This document shows, one piece after another, positions 21,599-31,397 of a DNA stretch of 64,000 nt. The DNA comes from Homarus americanus (taxonomy: Eukaryota; Arthropoda; Malacostraca; Decapoda; Nephropidae). The DNA is taken from assembly GCF_018991925.1 (NCBI RefSeq), contig NW_024735518.1, forward strand, positions 124,001-188,000, read 5' to 3'. The notes beneath the pieces were generated by a model, which did not search any database, was not told where the DNA came from, and saw nothing but the letters and a program-made list of their open reading frames with translations. How positions within the stretch are numbered: the first letter of the stretch is position 1; the number at the start of each line of letters is the position of its first letter. The translations under genes were made by a program, and so were the position numbers.

Positions 21599-24323
21599 AT
21601 AGGAGGGATGGCTTGGTGAAACAGAAGGTCAGGAGTAAATGCATACATTATACATTAAGTTCACTTATTAATATCATACAATTTGATGACATGATTAATC
21701 TTGTACCACTGGTGATATAAACACTGCTAAGAATATAGAATCAAGAAAGTTTGTGACAGTGACAACAACTTTCAAAGGACCTACAGCATCCTGGTTCTTT
21801 ACTTAAACTTAATATTTGTCATATAAAAAGTTAAATTAAATGAATATAAACATCAACATTGAAGCCTGGTACAGCTGCTTTACATATTAACTTCATAATG
21901 AAATCACAATAAACTGAAATGTGTCCTCATTACTGAAACAAATCCCTCGCTCTGTGAACAAGATTAATTTACCATATAAATCAAAAGCCTATTAATTAAG
22001 CCAACTTTTCCTACATAAAAACTCAAAATATAATGTACAATTTTAAGTGTTCCCTCAGAACATAAAAATGAGTAATAAAAGCAAAATTATGACCTTTGAA
22101 ATATATTAAAACTCACATCCAGATTTATGAAGTCATTACACAGTGAGAGAATGGAGAGCCAATTCACATGCAAAAGTTTTCATACAGATGGCAGAATTTC
22201 CCAGCAAATGACCGTAATCAGTCGGCTGACAGTTGCAGTCTGTGTTCCAACTTTGGTAATTTATCTTGTTAGGTTACTTGGTCAAAAGTACCTGTTTATG
22301 TGCTTCCTGTCTCCATACAGTAGTGTTGTTGTCTCACCTGTACCATGTTACCTGTCTACCTTGTGATGTTGTCTTACTTGAATGTTACATTGAATATAAA
22401 TGGATGAAAATCCATTTAAAAAATATTATTACACAGAAAAAAAAAAAAAAAAAAAAAGAATAGTAATAGTTACGAAAATAAACTAAGCGAGTTAGTGTTA
22501 ACTAGTAAAAGTTGGAAAACAAATTGATAAACTAATACCTAATAACTCGCCAGGTCCTTTTGAGACATAAGTATGAGTAAGTCGGAGGTGAACTTCTTTA
22601 ACATGTCATTAAAATTATTATTACACCAGAATCTTGGATGGTAGTAATACCGTTCCTCAAAAAAGGGAGAGCGATAACTATCCTTGAACTACCCTCCAAA
22701 CGACTTAACATTAACTGTGGGAAAGTTATGAGCATCCATAAGAGGCACGGGACTAATCATCTCGTGGTGTATTAACTTGACTGTATTGGTTTAGCTAAAA
22801 ATCTGATTTACCGGAGGAGGAGAAATAATAATAGGAGTTATAGGTTATCAACATTAAATCAAGTTTACATGAGTGATCAGAATTTCGATGACGTTGCATT
22901 AAAAGCATTTATGTGGTGACGGAGCAGATATTTATATAAAACTGACGAAATCCTTAAATTAAAAGTTGGTTATTAGGTTCCTCCCAGACTAAGTGGAATA
23001 ATAAGGTTGTAGTTAAGAGTTATTTTGGGGTTTATTCTGTAATTACCGGCTAAAATAACACTGCCTTAGACGGGTCAAGATAACGTTTCCTTAACCTCGA
23101 CCAAGACTCAGAGTTAATAACAGTTTGTCTCTGTAGGAGAAATGTTGCTTGTGATAAATGTGTTAGTAAATGAAACACAAATTAGCTGATGTCGCCATAA
23201 AACTCAGTTACATTACGAGAATTGAAACACAAATAACGCGTTGACTAATTTTTAATACGTATTTCGAGCGCAATAAGTCAGTGGCATGTTTATTTTAAGT
23301 GAATAATTATTTGTGACTCCAAGGCCAAATATTGATCGGGGAAATGTTTGTGAAGCCTTTAGTAACAGTATAAAGATTGGTGAGATTAACAACACACACA
23401 TTGTAAAGATTCAAGTAAACATAATATGAAGAAGATCAACCAAAAAATGTTTAAAGAGTATACGAACCTTGGAACACTGAAGAGAAAGAAGGACTGAATA
23501 CACAGAGGAAGAAGAGATTAGACTGACAAAGGGATACGACTTCTGGGATGAATTACCATAAAGCAATTCCGTCCATAAGACAGATTCAAGATGAACTAAG
23601 AGAGAATTTTCCCCAGGAATAAGAAACTATTCTTCAAAGTTACAAGAGTCGTCGGGGGAAATAAGATATTATTCAACAGAAGTCTAAAAGAAATTATAAT
23701 TTGAAAGAAAAAATGTATCCAAACTCCAAAAGGGAGATAAAGAATACCATAAGGAAAGAGGAAAAGGGAATAAAGAGATAATCATTTGAGGTTTGAATTA
23801 TGTCTCAATCTTAGAACCAAAGATTTTCAGATATCGAGAATTACCTCAACTTGTGACTGGCATTCTCATGACTATTAGGCGGCTGATTTTATCTATAATA
23901 TTGACTTTCTGATATTTCACCTGAGTTTATATAAGTAAAATAAATAATGAAGTGATATATACACACTGGAGCTTGGTCGTTACATCAGCTGTAGGAGGAA
24001 GTGTGTTCGAGGTGTGACCTCAGATTATGTTGATAACTTTTCCCGGGCACAAGTATCACCAATCTATTTTTGCTCCTTATCATTACTATCATTAGAAAAA
24101 ATAAAGCAGATTCTTTTCAGGTACTATACAATTTAAGTAAAACAACAATCAAGTATTTATTACTTGTTTACGGGAACAAGACAACCAGCCTGCCGGGATA
24201 CTCAGTGTCAAGTAACTAAATTGTTGCCCTAAATTTGACTATTAACACGCTGTTGAGAGTAGCGTCAATCCCCTGGCCGTCAGACTACACTTCCTTTGCC
24301 TTCTCTTTCTTTGTTTTATACAG
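21599..24323. other. Unassigned AT-rich DNA with one poly(A) run
   Basis: A 21-nt A run at 22437-22457 is preceded by AT-rich sequence and could be the tail of an unrecognised retroelement or transcript copy. 23400-23790 is purine-rich and may be an old LINE remnant, but no motif survives. No convincing gene. Confidence 0.5.
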
Positions 24324-24419
24324 TATCAGAAGTTCAAAGAGGAGGAGGGACGAGGGTCAGCCTTCAGCGATAGAGACGCGGACCCGTCAAGAGATAACAT
24401 CAAAGAAGAACATTCCTAG
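24324..24419 (+). CDS. Candidate terminal coding exon (unrecognised protein)
   Basis: A strong acceptor (long pyrimidine run CTTCTCTTTCTTTGTTTTATA then CAG at 24321-24323) precedes 31 open codons in phase 0, ending at TAG 24417-24419. The peptide is highly charged (starts YQKFKEEEG, ends DNIKEEHS), resembling a hydrophilic C-terminal tail. A polyadenylation signal AATAAA follows at 24579-24584, giving a 160-bp 3' UTR. No homologue is recognised. The open stretch is short enough to occur by chance, so this rests on the combination of acceptor, stop and poly(A) signal. Confidence 0.3.
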   Translation, partial: YQKFKEEEGRGSAFSDRDADPSRDNIKEEHS

Positions 24420-24578
24420 CACCAGTAGGCCCCATCAAGTAAGACCCAGCAAGTATGGTCTTTGCCCTATACTCGTCAACAAGACCCAATAATTCTGGTC
24501 TTTGTCATACATGATACATTAGCATATATTGTAATCTACATGTATTCCAATTTACTGTGCAACTTGTTCCTCTCGTGA

Positions 24579-24584
24579 ATAAAT
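24579..24584 (+). terminator. AATAAA polyadenylation signal candidate
   Basis: Canonical hexamer 160 bp downstream of the stop of the candidate terminal exon, followed by TGTATCACAG. Only meaningful if that exon is real. Confidence 0.3.
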
Positions 24585-24654
24585 GAAGTAATTGTATCAC
24601 AGCCTCTCCTCACGCTGTAGCTATGTTGAATGTGCTCTTTTATCCAGTTTATTC

Positions 24655-24925
24655 AATACGTTTATCACAGTCACCATACGCTACACAGTCACTATACCCT
24701 ACACAGTCACTATATGCTACACAGTCACCATACGCTACACAGTCACCATACGCTACACAGTCACTATACCCTACACAGTCACTATACGCTACACAGTCAC
24801 TATACGCTACACAGTCACTATGCCCTACACAGTCACTATATGCTACACAGTCACTATACGCTCTCTACACAGTCACTATACGCTCTCTACACAGTCACTA
24901 TACGCTCTCTACACAGTAAACTCTA
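24655..24925. repeat. 18-bp minisatellite, ACTATACGCTACACAGTC
   Basis: About 11 copies with TATACC, TATGCT and CATACG variants, followed by three 22-bp versions carrying an extra CTCT. Three overlapping open frames (Thr-Val-Thr-Ile, Gln-Ser-Leu-Tyr, His-Ser-His-Tyr) are by-products of the 18-bp period. Confidence 0.95.
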
Positions 24926-25139
24926 TCACAATGTACGTGTCAGGGTGCACAGGATGGATCGAATAAATATTAAGAGAGTTTCATCCAGACATAATAAATA
25001 GGTATATCACAGCGGGTCACTAGAAGCCCCCTCTAACTTATTGCACCTGATGATTAAGGACCGTAACACTTATCGAACCTTTTGGGGGAGATCGAAATTG
25101 CTCTTAATTATGTCCTATGGCCTAATGTGGTGGGGGAGG

Positions 25140-25376
25140 GGGGATTAGTTTAGGTTTAGGAGGGAGATAGGAAGGTACTGGTTCACAAATAGGGTGGTGG
25201 ACGAGTGGAACAAGCTTAACAACTTTGTAGTCAGTGCTGGAACGCTGGAAAGTTTTAAAAGGAGGCTAGATAGATTCACGGATGATAGAGAGTGGTAGTA
25301 ACTCTCGACAGGAGCTGCCATGCACAGGCCAATCGGCCTATTGCAGACTCCTTATTTTCTTATGTTCTTAAGAATG
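25140..25376 (+). mobile_element. CR1-type LINE 3' end, 5'-truncated
   Basis: Collinear with the CR1 element at 10981-11250 in opposite orientation. It encodes the last residues of pol (GRYWFTNRVVDEWNKLNNFV, then a Phe-Lys-Arg-Arg-Leu-Asp segment) and the 3' UTR, ending ATTTTCTTATGTTCTTAAG. A G-rich stretch precedes it at 25131-25143. Confidence 0.8.
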
Positions 25377-25855
25377 TAGTTAATTTTAAAGTATTATTGT
25401 TACCAAAATACATAAGAATGTCCCCCCACCTACCACCCATCGGTTGAACCACTGCTTATATTATAGGAAGAGGATAGGCAGCCTATATCACCTCGACTAT
25501 TTCCATGTAGCCAGTTGCTGGGTTGGTGCAGGTGTTGGCAATATTGAAGACTAGTTCAAGAACGTGTGGCGTTACCTTGGGGCAGATCTTCAGGTGACGG
25601 TGGCCCTCAGTAGTCATCTGAAGACGCCCCCCCCCCCAGCATTTCCCACCTGAAGTTTAACCACCCCGATGTTACCTGGCGCTAACCTTCAAGGTGTACC
25701 ATCACTCGGTGGTCATGTATAAGAGACCTTTCACCTCAGAGAAGAAAATAGGGATTGTTTAAGTAAAACTGGGATTATTTTCCCTGAAGATTTGGTAACT
25801 ATTGTCTTCCCTCAACACCCTCTTCCTCTACTATTTTTCAGCGTTTTTCTTTATT
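25377..25855. other. Unassigned DNA left of the gypsy insertion
   Basis: Contains a 13-nt C run at about 25627-25640. The sequence up to the target duplication is not obviously related to the LINE fragment on the other side of the gypsy element. Confidence 0.5.
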
Positions 25856-25860
25856 GTTTC
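25856..25860. other. Target-site duplication, left copy (GTTTC)
   Basis: GTTTC immediately before the 5' LTR is repeated at 31398-31402 immediately after the 3' LTR, a 5-bp duplication as expected for Ty3/gypsy integration. Confidence 0.9.
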
Positions 25861-26166
25861 TGTAGATATATGAGACGAATATTGCTGTAATATGTAACTG
25901 TACTATTTACCATTATTGATTCAGGTCTCTGTATTATATGTTATAATCATACTCCCTTTTGTCACTTGAATGTTAGTTCAGACTTTGAGCACATGCGCGC
26001 TGTACGCGCATGCGCAGATAGAGATACCCAGAGAGATTCCAAGACAGGACGCTGTTTCCCCTGTCTTAACTCCTTTTGTGTGTTTGTCCCAGAAATAGAA
26101 CTTACGAACTTGACACCAGTGTGTTTCCTTCACCCCTGATTGGAAGTATCACCTGGGTCTCCCACA
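25861..26166 (+). repeat. 5' LTR of the gypsy element
   Basis: 306 bp, begins TGTAGATATATG and ends GGGTCTCCCACA. It differs from the 3' LTR only at 26030. Contains a GC-rich palindromic block at 25992-26016 with a perfect NRF-1-type site. No canonical AATAAA is seen; a TATA-like TATTATATGTTATAA lies near 25932-25946. Confidence 0.95.
26005..26016 (+). promoter_or_regulatory. NRF-1/Ewg-type binding site in the LTR
   Basis: CGCGCATGCGCA matches the NRF-1 consensus YGCGCAYGCGCR at every position; the same site is in the 3' LTR at 31236-31247. It overlaps an 8-bp-stem hairpin (25992-25999 with 26005-26012). Function as a promoter element is inferred. Confidence 0.5.
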
Positions 26167-26185
26167 TGGCGCAGTGAGTAGGATT
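26167..26185 (+). other. Primer-binding site, tRNA-Ser-like
   Basis: Starts directly after the LTR with TGGCGCAGTGAGTAGGATT. From memory, an arthropod tRNA-Ser 3' end including CCA would give TGGCGCAGTCGGTAGGATT, leaving two mismatches in 19. The last four bases (GATT) overlap the start of the inverted U3 segment. Confidence 0.75.
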
Positions 26186-26255
26186 ATAACATATAATACA
26201 GAGACCTGAATCAATAATGGTAAATAGTACAGTTACATATTACAGCAATATTCGT
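26182..26255 (-). repeat. 74-bp perfect inverted copy of the LTR U3
   Basis: 26182-26255 is the exact reverse complement of 25875-25948 in the 5' LTR, and equally of 31106-31179 in the 3' LTR. The junction with the primer-binding site shares GATT. In DNA it forms a 74-bp stem with a 233-bp loop; in genomic RNA it could pair the 5' leader with the 3' U3. Confidence 0.97.
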
Positions 26256-26557
26256 GTTGTGTGTGCCCTTTAGTGTCTTTAAAGTGTTTCCCTGTGTTCC
26301 TGCACTTTTTACAAAAGAGGGAAGCCTATTTAAGACCTATGGGAGAGCTCAAGTTTTGACATCCTTCCCCGCTCATGTATCGAATGGCACTGCGCGAGTG
26401 AGCCAGCTGCTCTCTCGCCAGCCTGCCTCGAGTACACGCACGAACGAACGCACACACACACACTCACAGACGCTCGCAGATATCTTCCATTTAAAGACGA
26501 TTGCTTTTCTGCTCACTTATTAATTACAGTAATTGTGAGAGAAATAAACCAGGCCAT

Positions 26558-29500
26558 ATGGAAGATCAGGAATTTATTGGGTTTTCTTCAGTTACCCAAC
26601 AAGCCCAACTTCAGACTGATGTCGGTGCAGTAAGTGGACTCCAAGTGGAGCGGAAAGTGGATCAAGCGGCCCCACCCACCCATAGCCCCCACTACACACG
26701 TCCGCAATCTGCCACAGGTGTCGACGTCCTTCATTTAATTCAGTTTTTGGAAGGAAACCGACGACAAGACGACATCAGGAGGCGACAGGAAGACGATGAA
26801 CGAAGACGTGAAGAGGATCACAGACGTCAGCAAGAAAATGCCAGATTCAGTGCCATTATCGAGTTGTTGGCACCTGTTACCCTTCAAGCAGCTACTACAC
26901 CTGCCTCTTCGTCCACAGGTGCACCTGCAGGGTCCTCTTCAACTTCTTTGCCCCCCTCCCCACAGAAAGCACTTGCTCAGAGTCCACCGCCACTCCAAGC
27001 TCATGCCTCGTTCCAGGTATTCCGTGAATGGCGTCGGAGGTGGGACGATTATTCGATGATGGTCGATTTATCAAGGTTGCCTAGGGAGAAACAGCTGATC
27101 CAGATGAGGATGTGTCTCACCCTAGAGACGCAACGTATCCTGGAGCACACCCTACAATTTCCCCACGACACAGACAAGACTGTGAAGGACGTCTTGCATG
27201 CTTTACAGACGCATATCAAGGGTCTCCGCAACGAAGCTCTGCGTAGGAGAGAACTTCTCAGTTGTAAGCAGCTGGAGGGTGAGTCATTTGCCGATTTTTA
27301 CGTACGACTCAGACGCATCGCTGAGGAGGTTGACGTTTGTCCTGGGAACTCGTCGACTTGTGAGGAAACACAGCTGAAGATGATTATCCTCATGGGCGTG
27401 CGGGACGAAGAGCTAATTCAGAAGCTTATCTCCCTCGACACTGCCTCTTCTCTACAGGATGTTGTCACCACCTGCCGCTCTTATGAAGCCACCAGAAGTG
27501 CGACTTCTGCCATTCGTGCTCCATCTAACCAGCTGTGTGCCATCTCCGCATATAAGAAGAAGAAAGGACGTGACCGGACTTCAGCTTCACATCCGACTTC
27601 AGCTTCACATCCGACTTCAGCTTCACATCCGACTTCAGCTTCACATCCGACTTCAGCTTCGCATCAATCTTCAGCATCACTTCAGACTTCGACGCCAGGT
27701 CATTCCTGCCAGTATTGCCCTGCCGCTGACAGCACCTGCAATAACTGTGGCCGTCGTGGCCGTCAGTCACAGAAGAAGAATAATGCTACTTGCAAGTCTC
27801 AGGCGGCGAAGAACAAGCGCTGTCGTCGCGTGGGATCCTCTTCTTCCCCTGTCAGCAAGATACCTCAGCCCATCTGTGATCACCTGTCATACGGCGACAT
27901 TACATCCCGTATCCAGATGCTTCCTGACACAGGTGCGGACGTCACAGTCATCGGCACAAGACACCTCGACATTCTGGGGATTCCTAGGAGCAGCTTGCAA
28001 CCACCGTCAACTTCTAAAACGCTCACCGCAGACGGTTCTACAATGGCACCTGCTCTGGGTACATTTCAGGCTACCCTCACCCTAGGTAAGCAGTCATGTT
28101 CTGCCAGGATTCAGGTCCACAAAGGTGTTCAGATGCCACTACTGTCTTATGGCCACTGTCAAGAGTTGGCCATAATATCTTCAGACTTCCCTAAGCCAAT
28201 TCTGGAAATAAAACATGTCAACAGGTGCAAGGAGCTGCCCCTCCCACCCAATACGTCACCTTCTGCAGCTAGGGAGTTCTTCCTACTGCAATTCAAGGAC
28301 GTGCTGGTTTCCAAGGAGGACCTCAAGACGGCTCCACTCAAGCCAATGGCTGGCTCCCCCATGAGAATTCACCTGAAGGATGACGCAGTACCTTTCGCCA
28401 TCCACACACCAAGACAGATACCCTTCGCTTTCCAGAGCCAAGTTAAGAAGGAACTCGACTCTATGGTAGCCCAGGGGATCATTAAGCCTGCTGGTGACGA
28501 CCCTTCGGATTGGTGTCACCCCATGGTAGCAGTCGCCAAGAACATTACTGGAGTTCGTATCACCGTCGACCTCACCAAGCTGAATAGCCAAGTTTCCCGC
28601 CCGACCCACCCTTCACCGACACCCTTCACCGCTATACGCAGTGTGGACCCGAAGGCAAGGTACTTTACTACAGCAGATGCCTTATGTGGGTACTGGCAGA
28701 TGGAACTTGCGGAAGAAGATCAGCACCTCACGACGTTCATCACACCATACGGCCGATTTCAGCACTGCAGAGGACCTATGGGTTTCGCGGCTACTGGCGA
28801 TGCTTTCTGCCTCCGTGGTGACATGGCCCTTCAGGGTGTGGCGAACTGTGTCAAGGTCATCGACGACGTGCTCCTATATGACGAGGATTACTCCACGCAT
28901 CTTGAGCGTATTCACCAGATGCTCACCAGGTGCCGCAAGTACGGGATCACCCTCAACAAGGATAAGTTTGTGGTCGCCGCACCTAGTGTGAACTTCTGTG
29001 GGTACACCCTCTCAGGCAAGGGCATCTCGGCTGATCCTGGAAAGGTCAGCGCAATCCGGGACTTCCCTACTCCTGCCAACCTGACCGACCTCCGCTCGTT
29101 CATGGGCCTGGTAAACCAGTTGGCTGAGTTCACCCCCGACATCGCCGCTGCAGCACAGCCCCTACGCCCCCTGATGAGCCCCAAGAGAACATTCACCTGG
29201 ACAGCTGACCACGATGAGGCATTCCGTCGCGTCAAGACAGCTCTCCTTAGCCCACCTGTTCTCGCTTCTTTCGACCCGGCCCTGCCAGTTGTCCTCCAGA
29301 CTGATGCCTCTCGCCTCTACGGGATTGGATACGCTCTGCTACAGGACCACGGCAATGGACGCTTTCGTCTGGTTCAGTGTGGCTCTCGGTTTCTCACTGA
29401 CGCCGAGACTCGCTACGCCACCATCGAACTGGAGCTGTTAGCCGCCGTCTGGGCCATGTCCAAATGTAGATTGTATCTGATCGGCCTACAACACTTCAAC

Positions 29501-29665
29501 CTCATGACAGATCATCGGCCACTCATCCCGATCCTGAACCACTACTCCTTGGATGCGGTCGAGAATCCCCGCCTCCAACGCCTTAAGGAGAAGATCTCGC
29601 CCTACCTCTTCACAGCTGTGTGGCGTGCTGGCAAGCTGCTCTGCATCCCTGATGCTTTGTCATGA
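26558..29665 (+). CDS. Gypsy gag-pol: gag, protease, RT, RNase H
   Basis: 1035 codons from the Met at 26558; an upstream in-frame Met at 26501 is possible, but the residues between do not look like gag. An Arg/Glu-rich stretch lies near residues 70-95. A retrotransposon gag domain starts about residue 152 (FREWRRRWDDY). A Cys-rich segment at about 385-410 resembles a zinc knuckle, but the His position is Arg. Protease DTGAD is at residues 457-461. The RT active site reads VIDD at 767-770 (YIDD is usual). RNase H Asp residues are at 916 and 985. The frame ends at TGA 29663-29665, right after RNase H (IPDALS). In gag, 27589-27665 is a run of 18-bp repeats encoding TSASHP. Ty3/gypsy retroelement; not a host gene. 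Confidence 0.92.
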   Translation: MEDQEFIGFSSVTQQAQLQTDVGAVSGLQVERKVDQAAPPTHSPHYTRPQSATGVDVLHLIQFLEGNRRQDDIRRRQEDDERRREEDHRRQQENARFSAIIELLAPVTLQAATTPASSSTGAPAGSSSTSLPPSPQKALAQSPPPLQAHASFQVFREWRRRWDDYSMMVDLSRLPREKQLIQMRMCLTLETQRILEHTLQFPHDTDKTVKDVLHALQTHIKGLRNEALRRRELLSCKQLEGESFADFYVRLRRIAEEVDVCPGNSSTCEETQLKMIILMGVRDEELIQKLISLDTASSLQDVVTTCRSYEATRSATSAIRAPSNQLCAISAYKKKKGRDRTSASHPTSASHPTSASHPTSASHPTSASHQSSASLQTSTPGHSCQYCPAADSTCNNCGRRGRQSQKKNNATCKSQAAKNKRCRRVGSSSSPVSKIPQPICDHLSYGDITSRIQMLPDTGADVTVIGTRHLDILGIPRSSLQPPSTSKTLTADGSTMAPALGTFQATLTLGKQSCSARIQVHKGVQMPLLSYGHCQELAIISSDFPKPILEIKHVNRCKELPLPPNTSPSAAREFFLLQFKDVLVSKEDLKTAPLKPMAGSPMRIHLKDDAVPFAIHTPRQIPFAFQSQVKKELDSMVAQGIIKPAGDDPSDWCHPMVAVAKNITGVRITVDLTKLNSQVSRPTHPSPTPFTAIRSVDPKARYFTTADALCGYWQMELAEEDQHLTTFITPYGRFQHCRGPMGFAATGDAFCLRGDMALQGVANCVKVIDDVLLYDEDYSTHLERIHQMLTRCRKYGITLNKDKFVVAAPSVNFCGYTLSGKGISADPGKVSAIRDFPTPANLTDLRSFMGLVNQLAEFTPDIAAAAQPLRPLMSPKRTFTWTADHDEAFRRVKTALLSPPVLASFDPALPVVLQTDASRLYGIGYALLQDHGNGRFRLVQCGSRFLTDAETRYATIELELLAAVWAMSKCRLYLIGLQHFNLMTDHRPLIPILNHYSLDAVENPRLQRLKEKISPYLFTAVWRAGKLLCIPDALS
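27583..27670 (+). repeat. In-frame 18-bp repeat within gag
   Basis: About five copies of ACTTCAGCTTCACATCCG, each encoding TSASHP, between the gag domain and the Cys-rich segment. It keeps the frame open, so it acts as a variable-length linker. Confidence 0.9.
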
Positions 29666-29737
29666 GCCCCAGTCAGCCACCCCACACCAGAGGACGAGAT
29701 CGCATGTGCTGATGCTACTGCACACCTCAGGACTGTA

Positions 29738-31096
29738 GTGACCGTGAACGCCGTCATCTCAGAAGAGTCTCCACCGCAGGACGCCGACAGGACTCTTCAG
29801 GAACTCCGAGCCGCGGCAAGAGCGGACCCTTGGTACATCTGTCTACTGAACTGCGTGACCTCGGGATTTCCCTCCAACCGGTACGACTTACACAGCTCTT
29901 TACTCCCATACTGGAAGATGCGGGACGACCTCTATGCTGATGGCGACCTCGTCTTGTATGGAGCAAGAGTTGTGGTTCCTGCCGCCCTCCGCCGCCGCAC
30001 CCTAGCCCACCTGCACGACAGCCACAGGGGTGTGGAAGCTACGAAGCGCCGGGCGAGACAAGCTGTTTTTTGGCCAGGCATCGACTCCGACATCGCTAGT
30101 TCCGTTCAAACCTGCGAGCCATGCCAGGTGCTGCAGCCTAGTCAGCAGCAGGAACCCCTCATGAACAACGACAACCCTACGAGGCCCTTTGAGTCCGTCT
30201 CTGCGGATTTCTTCATTGTGGCGGGAAAGTCCTTTCTCGTCATCGCCGACCGGCTCTCAGGTTGGCCTGTTGTCGTTCCCTGCGGAGGCAACACTACTGC
30301 CTCTCATACAGTACGTATGTTCTGTCGCTACTTCCGGGAAGTTGGTGTCCCTCTCCGCCTGAGGACTGACGGCGGGCCCCAGTTCACCAGCAACGACTTC
30401 CGGGACTGCATGGAGCGATGGGGAGTTTATCATGTGGTGTCTTCGCCACATTATCCCCAGTCCAATGGACATGCCGAGGCGGCCGTAAAGTCCGTCAAGC
30501 ATCTTATCCTCAAGACGGCACCCTCAGGCAACATTGACTGTGAGAAGTTTGACCGGGGTTTATTGGAATTGCGGAATACCCCCAACTTCACAGGTCGCTC
30601 CCCAGCACAAATGTTATACGGCCACCCACTACGGTCATGTGTCCCTGCCCATCCTGAGTCCTTCTCGAGGGAGTGGCAGGCCAAGACCGAGGACTGCGAT
30701 CGTCGTGCAGCCGCCCGTGCTGACCAGGTAAAGGCACAGTACGATCAGCACGCCCGACCCCTTCCCAGGTTGAGTATCGGGCAAACAGTTCGGGTTCAAG
30801 ACCCGACGTCTCACCGCTGGGACAAGGTCGGGGTTGTCATGGGCTGCGGCAAGACCAGGGATTACGAGGTCCGTCTCCCTAGTGGTCGGGTATGGTGGCG
30901 GAATCGCCGCTTCCTTCGTTCAGTACCGTCCTCTAGTGGTGAACCCCTCCCCCACATCCCTGTGAACCCTTGCTTGGACGAGAAAAGTAAGTCCTCATTC
31001 AGTGACCCCCCAGTTTTCCCACGTCACTCTCAAAGGCTCCTGGAAAAAGAGTCCGCTCGAGATTGCACTACGAGCGTGAGGGGGAGGGAGGTGTAG
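29738..31096 (+). CDS. Gypsy integrase
   Basis: The frame is in the same phase as gag-pol and open from the TGA at 29663 onward; the first Met is at 29738, giving 452 codons. HHCC zinc finger: His 93 and 96, Cys 126 and 129. The DDE core has Asp 157, Asp 211 and Glu 247, the canonical 35-residue spacing between the second Asp and Glu. The C-terminal domain (VRVQDPTSHRWDKVGVV) follows. The stop TAG (31094-31096) lies 3 bp inside the 3' LTR, so the frame crosses the polypurine tract. Whether it is translated separately or with gag-pol is unknown. Confidence 0.9.
   Translation: MTVNAVISEESPPQDADRTLQELRAAARADPWYICLLNCVTSGFPSNRYDLHSSLLPYWKMRDDLYADGDLVLYGARVVVPAALRRRTLAHLHDSHRGVEATKRRARQAVFWPGIDSDIASSVQTCEPCQVLQPSQQQEPLMNNDNPTRPFESVSADFFIVAGKSFLVIADRLSGWPVVVPCGGNTTASHTVRMFCRYFREVGVPLRLRTDGGPQFTSNDFRDCMERWGVYHVVSSPHYPQSNGHAEAAVKSVKHLILKTAPSGNIDCEKFDRGLLELRNTPNFTGRSPAQMLYGHPLRSCVPAHPESFSREWQAKTEDCDRRAAARADQVKAQYDQHARPLPRLSIGQTVRVQDPTSHRWDKVGVVMGCGKTRDYEVRLPSGRVWWRNRRFLRSVPSSSGEPLPHIPVNPCLDEKSKSSFSDPPVFPRHSQRLLEKESARDCTTSVRGREV
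31078..31091 (+). other. Polypurine tract
   Basis: GAGGGGGAGGGAGG immediately upstream of the 3' LTR, the plus-strand primer site expected for an LTR retrotransposon. It also encodes the last residues of the integrase frame. Confidence 0.95.
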
Positions 31097-31397
31097 ATAT
31101 ATGAGACGAATATTGCTGTAATATGTAACTGTACTATTTACCATTATTGATTCAGGTCTCTGTATTATATGTTATAATCATACTCCCTTTTGTCACTTGA
31201 ATGTTAGTTCAGACTTTGAGCACATGCGCGCTGTACGCGCATGCGCAGATAGAGATACCCGGAGAGATTCCAAGACAGGACGCTGTTTCCCCTGTCTTAA
31301 CTCCTTTTGTGTGTTTGTCCCAGAAATAGAACTTACGAACTTGACACCAGTGTGTTTCCTTCACCCCTGATTGGAAGTATCACCTGGGTCTCCCACA
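31092..31397 (+). repeat. 3' LTR of the gypsy element
   Basis: 306 bp, identical to the 5' LTR except G at 31261. Followed directly by the GTTTC target duplication at 31398-31402. Confidence 0.97.

Larger units (their letters stand above)
25861..31397 (+). mobile_element. Ty3/gypsy LTR retrotransposon (Mag-like), 5537 bp
   Basis: Complete element: 306-bp LTRs (TGT...ACA), 5-bp target duplication, primer-binding site at 26167, gag-pol frame from 26558, integrase frame in the same phase after one TGA (29663-29665), polypurine tract 31078-31091. Pol order is protease-RT-RNase H-integrase, the Ty3/gypsy order. There is no env-like frame. LTRs differ at one position (26030 A versus 31261 G), so insertion is recent. 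Mag-like assignment rests on the tRNA-Ser-like primer site and general protein features. Confidence 0.95.

Noticed and set aside
23400..23790. LINE remnant in purine-rich DNA
   Set aside because: Some phrases are reminiscent of LINE C-termini, but no motif could be placed with confidence.
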